Below the pieces are notes generated by a model. It made no database searches. It saw only the letters and a program-made list of their open reading frames with translations, and had not been told where the DNA came from. A stretch of 64,000 bases of DNA from Microvirga sp. TS319 (GTDB lineage: Bacteria; Pseudomonadota; Alphaproteobacteria; Rhizobiales; Beijerinckiaceae), in assembly GCF_041276405.1 (NCBI RefSeq), contig NZ_JBGGGT010000002.1:2829001-2893000 (forward strand). The letters run 5' to 3'. This document shows positions 14,158 to 23,248 of this stretch, one piece after another. Position 1 is the first letter of the stretch. Each line of letters starts with the position of its first letter. The position numbers were made by a program, and so were the translations under genes.

Positions 14158-15166
14158 TCAGGGATCCGGCCTGTAGACCCAGATCGCCGCCGGCTCGTGA
14201 GCGCTCGCACGCACAGCGAGGAACAGGCGGTCGAGTTCGGGGACGAACAGCGCCGTCCGCGCTCCGGAGGCAGTGGGGATGCGAGCCAGCCGGCGGAACG
14301 TGCCCGCATCCTGGAACACGTCCAGATGGCCGTCACCGCAGCTCACGTAGACCCGGTGCCGTTTCGCATCCACGAACACGTCGTCGGCGTCCCCGCATGT
14401 TCTGGCGCTCGCGACGGGAACCCCATCCTGCATGGAATACGCCGTCAGCATCGCCGGGTTCCGGAACACCACGAGGACCTGCCGGGACGTCTCGTCGAGC
14501 GCCATCGGAAAGTTCGCGCTCGACCGGACCGTCGGCCATCGGGCAGTTACCGTCCCGCTCCCGCCGTCCGCCACCTCGACTGCGTGCGCATCGGGGACGT
14601 TCACGAAGATCCGGCTCCCGCCGCTCTCGAGCCTGAAGCTCTCGGGATGACCATGCAATGCGATCTGGGCGACCGTTCGGTTTTCCCGGGCGTCGGTGAT
14701 GGCGAAGGAGCCTTGGCCATAACCGACGATCACCCGGTTGCCGACGCTGTCGACGCGGATGTTGTCCGCGTCTTGGCCGAGTTCCAGGCGTCTTTCCTCC
14801 TCGAGATTCTCTCCGTGGAACAGCCGCACCGATCCGTCGCCCGCGCAGGCGACATAAAGGGTGTCGGTCGAAGGGACATAACCGACACCCTGCGGCTCCT
14901 TGAATCCTTATCCGACCCGACACCCGCGAGGCGTTCAGGTCGACAATGCCGACGCTGTCGTTGCCGAGTTCCGCCACGAAGAGGCGCTGCCTGGCAAGGT
15001 CAATCGCCATATGGTCGATCCGACCTTCGACGTCGCCGAGCGGGATCTTCGTCGCGAGCTGGAGGGGGACGGCCTCCCCTGCGCCTGCGGGCGAGGCCGT
15101 CGCGCCCGCCGCCGACAGGGCAGCTCCCACGAGGAGGCTCAAGGCCGGCAGGGAGCACGCTCTCAT
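14158..15166 (-). pseudogene. secreted YncE-like beta-propeller protein, frameshifted
   Basis: Begins at ATG 15166 with a signal peptide (LPALSLLVGAALSAAGATA) and propeller repeats (DHMAIDLARQRLFVAELGND, VGIVDLNASRV). At about 14905-14912 the frame breaks; coding continues in another frame with GVGYVPSTDTLYVACAGDGS and further blades to 14158 (AAIWVYRPDP). A single frameshift separates two otherwise good halves, so it is either a recent pseudogene or a sequencing error. Such proteins are periplasmic and often of unknown ligand. Confidence 0.8.
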
Positions 15167-15175
15167 CGGTTCCTC

Positions 15176-16110
15176 CTAGTCCTTCGCGGTCTCCACCTGG
15201 TCGAGCGCGGCCCGCAGCCCGTTGGCGAGCTTATGGGCATCGTTGTTGGCCCAGAAGTGCATGAAGAACAGGCGCGGCTCATCCATGAGCATGTGGTTGT
15301 GCACTGCCGCCACCTCGATCCCGTTCGATTGCAGGGCCTTGATGACCGGATTCACCTCGTTGGCGGTGAGCACGAAATCGCCCGCAATAGCGGCTTTGCC
15401 GGATCCGGTCGGCTGGAAGTTGATCGCAATGGCCGAACCCATGGCTGCGGGCACCTCCATGCCATTGTCGCGAACCGCCTCTGCCCGGGACACGCTGACC
15501 TGATAGACGCCGCCATTCATCTTGCCCTTGCGCCCGAGGGCCCGGTCGATGGCGGCCGTGTCAAGGTCGAGTGCCGATCCGGTGGATGCCGTTGTGCTCG
15601 CCTGCGCGGCCGCCTGGGGCGAGATGCCGGCGGTCTCCGCCCCGAACGGCGTCCTGCTGGCGTTGAGCGCCTCCCGCAGGATCGCGGCAAGCTTCGCGGG
15701 TTCGCCCTGGCCGTGGACGTGCATGTACATCGTGGCCGGCGAGGAGCGCAGGAGGTGGCTGTGAAGCGCCGTGATCTCCACCCCGCCCTGCTCCAGCCGC
15801 GTCAGCACCGGATTGATCTCCTCCTGCGTCAGGACGAGGTCACCCATGACCGTGACCTCGTTCCCCATCGGCTTGAACGCGAGCCAGGAGCCGAGGGCCA
15901 GGGCCGGCTTGATCGCCACGCCGTCGAGGGTGACGTTGAGATCGGTCCGGGGCAGGCCGATCCGATAGACGCCGCCGGGCATTTCCGTGCCCTGCTTGCC
16001 GAGGCCGCCGGCAATCTGCTGCTGCCAACCTTCGGCGCCCAAGATTCGGCGCCCAAGACGGGTGTTCCGACAAGGAGCCCAAGGACTGCAAAGCTGGTCA
16101 GGATCCGCAT
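15176..16110 (-). pseudogene. DUF1259 (LppY/LpqO-like) exported protein broken by a 14-bp duplication
   Basis: ATG at 16110, after GGAGAG, starts a signal peptide (MRILTSFAVLGLLVGTPVLG). A 13-base sequence is directly repeated (16031-16043 and 16045-16057, period 14), shifting the frame. Removing one copy joins VLGAE to GWQQQIAGGLGKQGTEM, the start of a normal DUF1259 protein with two homologous halves (each with GDLVLTQEEINPV / GDFVLTANEVNPV and ALHSHLL / AVHNHML). A TTG at 16042 could still start a signal-less product. Confidence 0.8.
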
Positions 16111-16340
16111 GTCACTCTCCTGTGTCGCCCCCGTTCTCCCGCTCTTGGTCAGGCTCTCATTGCCGTTTCTGCGGCTTTTGCGGATGGGCCTCCTCGGGCA
16201 GGGAGGTCCCGCATAGAATCTGGACCTTCCGGCCGGACGCCCATACCCCATGGCAACGCGGATCGCCGGGCCGCCGATTCAGACAGAGGTCGTCCGCTTC
16301 GATCTTGCAGGATCCCTGGCCCGCCTTGCCCATCGAAAAG

Positions 16341-16439
16341 GATCGGACGTGACATCGACCCCACATCCGATGCCGTCAGTCGAGGTCTTCGAGCGCCTTT
16401 TCACGCGAAACGGGTTCCCGCTGTCGCGTTCGATGCTCT
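16341..16439. repeat. palindromic intergenic element (two-hairpin form)
   Basis: Diverged copy of the window-wide family: GATCGGACGTGACATCGA ... ACATCCGATGC, a spacer, then TTTTCACGCGAAAC ... TTCGATGCTCT. It occupies most of the gap between the DUF1259 remnant and the HAD gene. Confidence 0.8.
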
Positions 16440-16538
16440 CAGCCGGAGGCAACAGGCGGCGCTCCCGCGTGAACGGAGCCGGACCTCGGGCGTTGGACAG
16501 CGGAGACTTGATCCCGTCCCCTGAGCTTGCGAGGCACA

Positions 16539-17456
16539 ATGGACCCACAGGCGATCGATCAGACATTGCGAGATTTTGTCCGGGGCTCGCGCTTTATCCA
16601 GGAAGGGGCCGTCGTCACCGACCTCGACGGCACGGCCGTGCACGAATTCGAGGGACGCATCGTTATCCCCGATGCCGTCTCCCATAGCCTCAAGCGCCTG
16701 CGAGATCATGGCCGACCCGTGATCCTGAACTCGCTGCGCTTTCCCCTGAACGTCATCCGCACCTTCGGGCGCGAGTGGTACGCGATCTCGAACGCCCCGC
16801 TGCCGCTCGTCTCCCTGAACGGCGGCCTCATGGGCCGCCTCGTCGAGACGCGCGAGGGCGAGATTGCGTTCGAGGAGATCCATGCCTTTCCGCTGACGGC
16901 AGCCGAGCTCGACGAGGTGCTGGTCGGGGTGCAGGGTCTCGTCGACGGCGGAATCGACGACCTTGTCCTGTTCTACTACCCCCGCGATTGGACCCAAGGC
17001 GAACTCATCTGGACGCCGGTACCGGAGAAGGTCGGGGAGATCCGGGCCAAGTACCTTAGCGCCACCCGGGTCACATCCTCTCCGGTCGGAGCCCTGAGGA
17101 ATGACCTTCACGCGCACGAGATCTGCATGATCTTCCTGCTGATCAACGCGGAGGAGGATCAGCTCATGGCGTACCAGCACGCCAAGCGCTCCAATTTCGT
17201 CACGCATGACGGAATCGACAAGCTGTCGGGCCTGGAGGCGCTGGCCGGGCAGCTCGGGCTCGATCTCGCGCAGGCGGTCGGCGCCGGCGACACCCCGATG
17301 GACAGCTTTCTCAAGGGCGTCGGCCTTGCCGTCCACGTCGGCGATCTCGCCCTCGAGTACAAGGGCCTGACCGCGACGGTAAAGGTCCGGGGCTCCCGGG
17401 AGCTCGGAGGCCTTTTCACCCGGCTCGCCACCCTGCTCGAAGGAGGATTTCGTTGA
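16539..17456 (+). CDS. HAD-superfamily (IIB-like) hydrolase
   Basis: 305 residues. Motif I VVTDLDGTAV (about residues 27-36) and motif IV GAGDTPMDSFLKGVGLAVHVG near residue 250 mark a HAD phosphatase with a large cap between, as in sugar-phosphate phosphatases. Start at ATG 16539 with GAGG close upstream. Its stop overlaps the TTG start of the next gene, an APH-type kinase, so the two are translationally coupled. Substrate unknown. Confidence 0.85.
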   Translation: MDPQAIDQTLRDFVRGSRFIQEGAVVTDLDGTAVHEFEGRIVIPDAVSHSLKRLRDHGRPVILNSLRFPLNVIRTFGREWYAISNAPLPLVSLNGGLMGRLVETREGEIAFEEIHAFPLTAAELDEVLVGVQGLVDGGIDDLVLFYYPRDWTQGELIWTPVPEKVGEIRAKYLSATRVTSSPVGALRNDLHAHEICMIFLLINAEEDQLMAYQHAKRSNFVTHDGIDKLSGLEALAGQLGLDLAQAVGAGDTPMDSFLKGVGLAVHVGDLALEYKGLTATVKVRGSRELGGLFTRLATLLEGGFR

Positions 17457-18400
17457 ACGAGATGATGCCGCAGCCGCCGACCGTCAGCGAGCGCCAGGCC
17501 CGAGCCATGGCCCGGGCGATCATCATCCACCATTTCGGCTCCAAGCCCAGGCGGGTCAGTCAGAAGGGCGGCGGCCTCACCAACTTCGTCTACGAAGCCA
17601 ACCACGCGGAAGGCGATTTCATCGTCCGGATGAGCCCGCAGCCGTCCAAGGTGAAGGAGTACCTGAAGGAGCAATGGGCCATGGCCCGAGCGCACGAGGT
17701 GGGCGTTCCGGTGCCCGAGGTGCTGGAGGTCGGCGCCGACGTGGTGCCGGTCCCGTACATGGTCTCACGCAAGGTCGCGGGCCGCGAGGCGACGCATCAT
17801 CCTGAGCGGATGGCGGTGCTGCGGGAGATGGGGCGCCTGACGGCCTTGATCCACACCATTCCGACCAGCGGATTCGGCCATACCTTCGACTGGTCGAGCA
17901 ACCAGCTCTCGCGCAAGGAGACCTGGGCCGAGTACCTCAAGCGCGAACTCCACATCGAGCAGCGGCTGAAGGTTCTGGAAGCGAACAGGATGCTGTCGAA
18001 GCCCCAGCTCACGGCCCTTCGCGCGACGCTGCACGAGATCGAGAGCCTCGAGGAGGACACGGTCCTGAACCACGGTGACATGCGACTGAAGAACGTAATG
18101 GTGAACGACACGGGGAACATCACGGCGGTGATCGATTGGGAGTTCTGCTCCTCCAACGTGGCGCCGCACTGGGACCTGGCGCTGGCGCTGCATGACCTCT
18201 CCGTCGACGCCAAGCAGGCCTTTCTCGGTGGCTATGGCGTGAGCGAGAAGGAGGTGCGCGCCATGGCGCCTATCCTCAAGGCGCTCAACGTTATCAACTA
18301 CGCTCCCTTTGTCGAACGGGCCGCGGAAGAACAGGACGAGCCACGGCTGGAGCAATACCGGACCCGGTTCAGCGGCGCCCTGGACCTCTATTCGCTCTGA
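17453..18400 (+). CDS. APH-family phosphotransferase (small-molecule kinase-like)
   Basis: 315 residues with the aminoglycoside-phosphotransferase fold: GGLTNFVYEA nucleotide loop near residue 42, catalytic LNHGDMRLKNVMVND near residue 205, and metal-binding AVIDWEF. I chose TTG 17453 because AGGAGG ends 6 bases before it; the ATG at 17462 is 15 bases away. Start and previous stop overlap as TTGA. Family members phosphorylate choline, fructosamine, antibiotics or acyl substrates; no specific one is supported. Confidence 0.85.
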   Translation: MNEMMPQPPTVSERQARAMARAIIIHHFGSKPRRVSQKGGGLTNFVYEANHAEGDFIVRMSPQPSKVKEYLKEQWAMARAHEVGVPVPEVLEVGADVVPVPYMVSRKVAGREATHHPERMAVLREMGRLTALIHTIPTSGFGHTFDWSSNQLSRKETWAEYLKRELHIEQRLKVLEANRMLSKPQLTALRATLHEIESLEEDTVLNHGDMRLKNVMVNDTGNITAVIDWEFCSSNVAPHWDLALALHDLSVDAKQAFLGGYGVSEKEVRAMAPILKALNVINYAPFVERAAEEQDEPRLEQYRTRFSGALDLYSL

Positions 18401-18443
18401 AAGGTGGGGCTCGGCACCGACATCGACCTCCTGGACCGCAACC

Positions 18444-18579
18444 CAGCGCATCGTGCGGACCCTGCGGGCCGCGCCAGCGAATAATGGACCGGTTTCCGCT
18501 CAAGCGGCGGGCTCTTTCCAAGAAGAGAGCATCGAATTGATCCCATAAGTGGATTCCACCTTTGACGTCCGATGCTCCA
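18444..18579. repeat. palindromic intergenic element, two modules
   Basis: GCGCATCGTGCGGACCC followed by a degenerate arm, then GAGCATCGAATTGATCCCA ... CGTCCGATGCTCC. Fills the space between the APH kinase and the DUF2231 gene (18401-18739), where no gene is seen. Confidence 0.8.
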
Positions 18580-18739
18580 GCGCGGTGATCCCCTTTCGGG
18601 CTGATCCGATGTTCGCTCGCGTGGATGCGGTCAGAGGTATCCGAATTGTTATCGAACCTGTCGTCCCCTGATGCATTGCCTCCTCGACGCCAGTGCCGGA
18701 CGCAGGTCGCGCGCCGAGCCCAGAATGAGAGGAGGCGAT

Positions 18740-19171
18740 GTGGTTGCCGTATCAAGCCCAGGTCCTCTGAGGCCGCTCCATCCCCTTCACGCCATCCTTC
18801 TCGCATTTCCATTTCCGCTCTTCCTCGCTGCGCTGCTTAGCGATCTTGCCTACCGGTCGAGCTTCCATGTGCAGTGGGCGAATTTCTCGTCCTGGCTTAT
18901 TGCCGGCGGGCTGCTGGTCGGCGCCTTCGCCGTGCTCTGGGCGCTGGTCGATCTCTTTCGCCGAGCGACAGCCCGCAAGGGGCGAGCGATCGCCTATTTC
19001 GTTGTGCTGCTCGCCATGTGGGTGCTCGGGCTCGTCAACGCCCTAGTCCATGCGAAGGATGCCTGGGCGACCATGCCGGAGGGCCTCTACCTGTCCGCGG
19101 CCACCGCCCTCCTGGCCCTTGTCGCGGCCTGGATCGGCTATTCCGGATTCAGAACCGGAGAGGTCGCATGA
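18740..19171 (+). CDS. DUF2231-like membrane protein
   Basis: About 143 residues, four membrane spans: LHAILLAFPFPLFLAALLSDL, WLIAGGLLVGAFAVLWALVDL, AIAYFVVLLAMWVLGLVNAL and LSAATALLALVAAWIGYSGF. The GTG at 18740 has AGGAGG 4 bases upstream; the in-frame ATG at 18725 lacks a ribosome site, so the start is uncertain. Its stop overlaps the start of the next gene (ATGA), indicating coupling to the sorbosone-dehydrogenase-like lipoprotein. Confidence 0.8.
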   Translation: MVAVSSPGPLRPLHPLHAILLAFPFPLFLAALLSDLAYRSSFHVQWANFSSWLIAGGLLVGAFAVLWALVDLFRRATARKGRAIAYFVVLLAMWVLGLVNALVHAKDAWATMPEGLYLSAATALLALVAAWIGYSGFRTGEVA

Positions 19172-20451
19172 TCCGCCCGTTCCTCCTGATCGGAGCCCTC
19201 GCCATCACCCTGGCCGCCTGTAATGGCGACCCCGGGCCGGAGCAATACGGCCCTAATCCGACTCTGCCCGAACCGCAGCGCGGCCTCTTGCCCTCCATGA
19301 AGATCCCTCGGCCGGCCAACTGGGGCAACGATCTTCCGAAGGTGCCGCAGGGCTTCAAGATCCAGCCCATCGCCACGGACCTCAAGATCCCGCGTCAGAC
19401 CCTGGTCCTCCCCAACGGCGACATCCTGGTTGCGGAGGGGTCCGGCGGCAACGCGCCGACCCTGCGCCCGAAGGACGTGATCGCGGGCTTCATCAAGAGT
19501 CTCGGTAAGAGTTCCGTGAAAGGTGGCGATCGGTTGACGCTGCTGCGCGATGCCGATGGCGACGGCACCTACGAGATGCAGGGCGTCTTCGCCGACAACC
19601 TCAATGCACCCTACGGCCTCGCGTTCGTCAACGGCGCCATTTACGTCGCCAACCAGGATGCGCTGGTGCGCTTCGACTATCGGGACGGACAGACCCAGGC
19701 GAGCGGGCCGCCGACCAAGGTGACGGATCTGCCCGCAGTGATCAATCATCACTGGACGAAGGCGATGACCGCCAGCGCCGATGGACGCTTTCTCTATGTC
19801 GGCATCGGCTCCAACAGCAACATCACCGAGCGCGGGATGGACGCCGAGGAAGATCGGGCGATGGTCTGGCAGATCGATGTCCAGACGGGAATGCACAAGC
19901 CTTATGCCACCGGCCTTCGCAACCCCACCGCTCTCGCCGTCCAGCCGGGAACGGGCCAGCTTTGGGCAGTGGTGAACGAACGGGACGAGATCGGCCCCAA
20001 CCTCGTTCCGGACTACCTGACCTCCGTGCGGGAAGGCGGCTTCTACGGCTGGCCCTATAGCTATTGGGGCCAGAACGTCGATCCGCGCGCCCAACCGCAG
20101 GATCCGGAGAAGGTCGCCGCGGCGATCCGTCCGGACTACAGCCTGGGATCGCATGTGGCGGCGCTCGGCCTGGCATTCTCGACCCCGGCCATGGGCGCGG
20201 ACTTCGCCGAGGGTGTGTTCGTCGGACAGCATGGCAGTTGGAACCGCAGCGTGCCCGTGGGCTACAAGGTGATCTTCGTGCCGTTCCGCGACGGCCGGCC
20301 CGCCGGTGAGCCGGTGGACGTCGTCTCCGGCTTCCTCGTCGACGACGGCAACACACGGGGACGGCCCGTCGGGGTGACGGTGGATCCGCGCGGCGCCGTG
20401 ATCATTGCCGACGACCTGTCGAACACGGTCTGGAGAGTCACGAGAGACTAG
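19168..20451 (+). CDS. sorbosone dehydrogenase-like PQQ/beta-propeller lipoprotein
   Basis: 427 residues. Lipoprotein signal ending LAAC (cysteine at residue 18), then a six-bladed propeller: QTLVLPNGDILVAEG, NLNAPYGLAFVNGAIYVAN, HHWTKAMTASADGRFLYVGIGS, GLRNPTALAVQPGTGQLWAVVNERDE, EGGFYGWPYSYWGQNVDPR, GVTVDPRGAVIIADD. Relatives oxidise sugars with PQQ in the periplasm; activity here is inferred. Coupled to the DUF2231 gene by an ATGA overlap. The TAG stop lies within the CTAG that begins a palindromic element. Confidence 0.9.
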   Translation: MIRPFLLIGALAITLAACNGDPGPEQYGPNPTLPEPQRGLLPSMKIPRPANWGNDLPKVPQGFKIQPIATDLKIPRQTLVLPNGDILVAEGSGGNAPTLRPKDVIAGFIKSLGKSSVKGGDRLTLLRDADGDGTYEMQGVFADNLNAPYGLAFVNGAIYVANQDALVRFDYRDGQTQASGPPTKVTDLPAVINHHWTKAMTASADGRFLYVGIGSNSNITERGMDAEEDRAMVWQIDVQTGMHKPYATGLRNPTALAVQPGTGQLWAVVNERDEIGPNLVPDYLTSVREGGFYGWPYSYWGQNVDPRAQPQDPEKVAAAIRPDYSLGSHVAALGLAFSTPAMGADFAEGVFVGQHGSWNRSVPVGYKVIFVPFRDGRPAGEPVDVVSGFLVDDGNTRGRPVGVTVDPRGAVIIADDLSNTVWRVTRD

Positions 20452-20559
20452 AGCATCGGACGCAAAAGTGGGAACCGGTTTTGCGTGAAAAGCTGCTCGA
20501 AACATAGGCTTAGCGCATCGTGCGGACCCGGCAGGTCCACTTTTCGCACGATGCGCTAG
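20448..20559. repeat. CTAG-bounded palindromic element, two modules
   Basis: Starts CTAGAGCATCGGACGCAAA and ends CGCACGATGCGCTAG. Left module pairs AAAAGTGGGAACCGG with TTTTGCGTGAAAAG-type arms; right module is the GCGCATCGTGCG / CGCACGATGCGC palindrome. Its left CTAG provides the stop codon of the upstream gene. Confidence 0.9.
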
Positions 20560-20563
20560 ACAT

Positions 20564-21487
20564 TCAAGGCACGACAGTCCGGACCTCTCGGACATGCGCG
20601 ATGGAGCGATCACGCAGGGCCGCTCGTGCGGGATTCGCGTCAAGCGAGTGTTCAGCCCTCATGGCCTCAGCCAGCGTCTTGATCAAAGCGTCATCCAGGG
20701 CACCGCTCGCGTTTCGCTCCTTTGCGACCTTTTCAAAGATGCCGCCATAACGTGAAAGATAATCGGCAATACCGCCGGGAGCATTGAGGTCCATGGCGGC
20801 GAACGGCCCCATGCACGCCCAGCGCAGTCCAAACCCCTGTGTGATGATCGTGTCCACATCCTGCGGCCGGATGACCTCCTCCCGCACAAGGTGGAAGAAC
20901 TCATTGAGCATGGCACCCAGGACCCTGTTTGCGACGAAACCCGGCGTTTCACGGAGCAGCCGGACCGGCGTCTGGCCGACTTCCGTCATGAACGCGCAGG
21001 CGTGCTCGACCACCTCTTCCGACGTGAACGGGCTCGGGACGACTTCCGTCAGCGGCAGGAGATGTGGTGGCGTCAGGGGGTGAACGACGAGGAAACGCTC
21101 CCTCGCTGCCACACCATCGGCGAGCTCCGAGGGACGAAGGCCGGACGTGCTGCTTGCAATAATGGTTCCTGGATCCGCCGCATCGGCGATCTGACGAAGC
21201 AGCTCACGCTTGAGTGCGAGGACTTCCGGAGCCGACTCTTGCACGTAGCGTGCCCCACGCAGAACGTTCCTCAGTTCACGATGGACCCGTATGCGATCAA
21301 ACGCCTCCGGAGGCACTGCGCAGTTCGTGCCGATCAGGCTTGTCGCCGATGCCTGCAAGTCCGAAATGATCTTTGCTTCACCGAGGCCAGCTCTGTCCCA
21401 GATCGAGACGCCGAGTCCCGCCCGGGCAAACACGAGAGCCCACGAAGTCCCGATGATGCCTCTTCCGACAATAGCGACACCGTCCAT
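20564..21487 (-). CDS. 3-hydroxyacyl-CoA dehydrogenase family (lambda-crystallin/L-gulonate dehydrogenase-like)
   Basis: 307 residues. Rossmann fold AIVGRGIIGTSWALVFARAG at residues 4-24, then SSTSGLRPSELADG and the catalytic-domain histidine in VVHPLTPPHLLPLTEVVP, RLLRETPGFVANRVLGAMLNEFFHLV, and MDLNAPGGIADYLSRYGG, which is closest to lambda-crystallin/L-gulonate 3-dehydrogenase types. NAD-dependent oxidation of a 3-hydroxy acid is likely; substrate not fixed. GAGGAAGAG precedes the ATG at 21487. Confidence 0.88.
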   Translation of the reverse strand: MDGVAIVGRGIIGTSWALVFARAGLGVSIWDRAGLGEAKIISDLQASATSLIGTNCAVPPEAFDRIRVHRELRNVLRGARYVQESAPEVLALKRELLRQIADAADPGTIIASSTSGLRPSELADGVAARERFLVVHPLTPPHLLPLTEVVPSPFTSEEVVEHACAFMTEVGQTPVRLLRETPGFVANRVLGAMLNEFFHLVREEVIRPQDVDTIITQGFGLRWACMGPFAAMDLNAPGGIADYLSRYGGIFEKVAKERNASGALDDALIKTLAEAMRAEHSLDANPARAALRDRSIAHVREVRTVVP

Positions 21488-21823
21488 TTGTCTCTTCCTC
21501 GGTGGTGTGTAGGCCGCCCAGAGATGCCTTCCGATGGTAGAGCCGTTTCTGTTCAAATCACAGACCAGGGCATGCAGGCGAACGCAGCTTTCCACGACAA
21601 CCCATGGAACGTATCACTCCGGCAAGGTCTCGATCAGGTATCCAAGCTGACCTCTGGAGCGTCGGACGCGGATCATGGGGAAGCAACAGTGATATCGGCC
21701 TTGAAGCCGAACAACTTCTGAGGCACCGCCCACTCGACCGACAACCATCGGAAACGTTGATGAAACGGTCTGTCCTGATGACAAGGACGAGCCGCCGCTC
21801 TTCGTTATCCGTTGCCGAAGCGC
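21488..21823. other. gene-free stretch
   Basis: 336 bases between the dehydrogenase start and the autotransporter remnant. Short frames exist on both strands but none is recognisable; it presumably holds the dehydrogenase promoter. Confidence 0.5.
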
Positions 21824-22290
21824 TCAGAACTTCCACATGAAGTTGCCCTTGAGGGCGTGCTTCTGCGCCTGCAATCCGATCTGGCCCGCATAGGCGGCAC
21901 CGAGCAGCATGTCCGGAGCGATCTGCTAGAGCATCGGACGTGAAAAGTGGACCCGGTTTTCGCTAGCGCGGCCCGCCGGGTCCGCACGATGCGCTAGTCG
22001 AGACCAGCTTCCGCCACCAGCGCATTCCGGCCGATCGGCGTGCCGGCCGTTGTGAAGGCCGGCGCGCCACCGCTGAGGGCGAGCAGCGCCCGGGGCGCGA
22101 CATCGCCATAAGCATAGCGCCAGCCGACTTGCCCCAGGAGCCGAAGCCTTCCCCCACGGGGTGAAGCGGCGCGGATCGGGCATGAACAGGTTGATCGCGA
22201 CCGGCTCAGGTGCCGCCCCAGGGGCATCGGGTGCATAAATCGCCGGATAGGGACCCTGCACCTGAGCAAAGCCGGATCTTGCCTGTTGCC
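21824..22290 (-). pseudogene. autotransporter beta-barrel remnant interrupted by a palindromic element
   Basis: Reading leftwards: VAINLFMPDPRRFTPWG, then (one G lost in a G-run) EGFGSWGK fused to QVGWRYAYGDVAPRALLALSGG ... VAEAGLD, then TAG of a 72-bp repeat, and beyond it QIAPDMLLGAAYAGQIGLQA...KGNFMWKF with its stop at 21824. The last blocks are the final strands of an autotransporter barrel ending in Phe. A large internal deletion lies between SWGK and GWRYA. The passenger domain is absent. Confidence 0.75.
21926..21997. repeat. CTAG-bounded palindromic element inside the autotransporter remnant
   Basis: 72 bases from CTAGAGCATCGGACGTG to CACGATGCGCTAG. The coding on both sides would join without a gap in the expected barrel sequence (EAGLD to QIAPDMLLG), so this looks like a true insertion into a gene. 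Confidence 0.85.
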
Positions 22291-22630
22291 GATCGCTTCC
22301 GGTTCAAGTCTTGCCCCTTCGCCGGTGACGGCGCTGCCTGTTCAGCGCCGGTTCGAGCATTGTTCGCTGTCGCTGCTCGGCAACGGAGAGGCGACGAACG
22401 GCTCATTGCCGTATTGCATAGGTTCCTTGTCGGCTATTGCCTGACCGTCTCATCCCGCCTGCCCCAGTGTCCTGATCTTCAATCCATGGGGGCAAAGCCG
22501 AACGGGGTTGCGTTGAGGCCATCCATGTCCGGATCGATACGGCCCTTGGTTCCCGTCGCGCTCCTGCCTTGCTTCATGGCAACTCACCTCGGTGACCTGC
22601 CTCGCAACGGAATATGCCCCCCCCGGCTCC

Positions 22631-22790
22631 AGCATCGGACGTGACATCGAACGCACATGCGGTGCTGTCAGCCTGTGGTCTTGAGCATCTTTTCCCGCAA
22701 ACCCGGTACCCGCTTTTGCATTCGATGCTCCACGAGGGGGCATCGGACGGAATCCCAAAGGGGATTCCACTTCTCACGTCCGAAGCTCTG
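22631..22790. repeat. palindromic intergenic elements in tandem
   Basis: A two-hairpin copy (AGCATCGGACGTGACATCG ... TTCGATGCTC) followed directly by a one-hairpin copy (GCATCGGACGGAATCCC ... CGTCCGAAGCTCT). The rest of 22291-22884 shows no gene. Confidence 0.85.
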
Positions 22791-22884
22791 GCCCATTGTA
22801 TCGAGGTTGCACCGCCCGAAACGAATGCTCCGCCTGGCCCTGATGGCCGCCTCAGAATACCTTGATCTCGAAGGGAAGAAGAGT

Positions 22885-22958
22885 TGGAGCGGGTGAAGGG
22901 AATCGAACCCTCGTATTCAGCTTGGAAGGCTGCTGCTCTACCATTGAGCTACACCCGC
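22885..22958 (-). tRNA. tRNA-Gly (anticodon TCC)
   Basis: GCGGGTG acceptor, GTAGCTCAATGGTAGAGC D-arm, anticodon loop CTTCCAA, T-arm GGGTTCGATTC, discriminator T and encoded CCA. 17 bases downstream of tRNA-Tyr in the same direction. In related genomes tuf normally follows; here 13.7 kb intervenes. Confidence 0.97.
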
Positions 22959-22975
22959 GTGCTCTGCCGGTTGGA

Positions 22976-23060
22976 TGGTGGGGGAAGTAGGACTCGAACC
23001 TACGAAGGCATAGCCAGCGGATTTACAGTCCGCCCCCTTTGCCGCTCGGGACATTCCCCC
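22976..23060 (-). tRNA. tRNA-Tyr (anticodon GTA)
   Basis: 85-base class II tRNA: GGGGGAATGTCCCGAGCGGCAA start, anticodon loop CTGTAAA, long variable arm, T-arm GTAGGTTCGAGTC, encoded CCA. Divergent from rlmB, which starts 189 bases away. Confidence 0.97.
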
Positions 23061-23248
23061 TTGCCAACCCTGACGCAGCGCGCCGAGGTCTTCACCCGAA
23101 GCGTCCCACAGGGTGGGGCCGCTCGGTGGCGCTCTTATGGTGACCTGGATGCCTGGTGTCAACAGCAAAGAGCAATCTTTGTGAGAGAGATCGTGTCTGC
23201 GCTCCGCCTGTGGTATGGGCGTGCCTCCATCAGACGAGATCGAGACCC

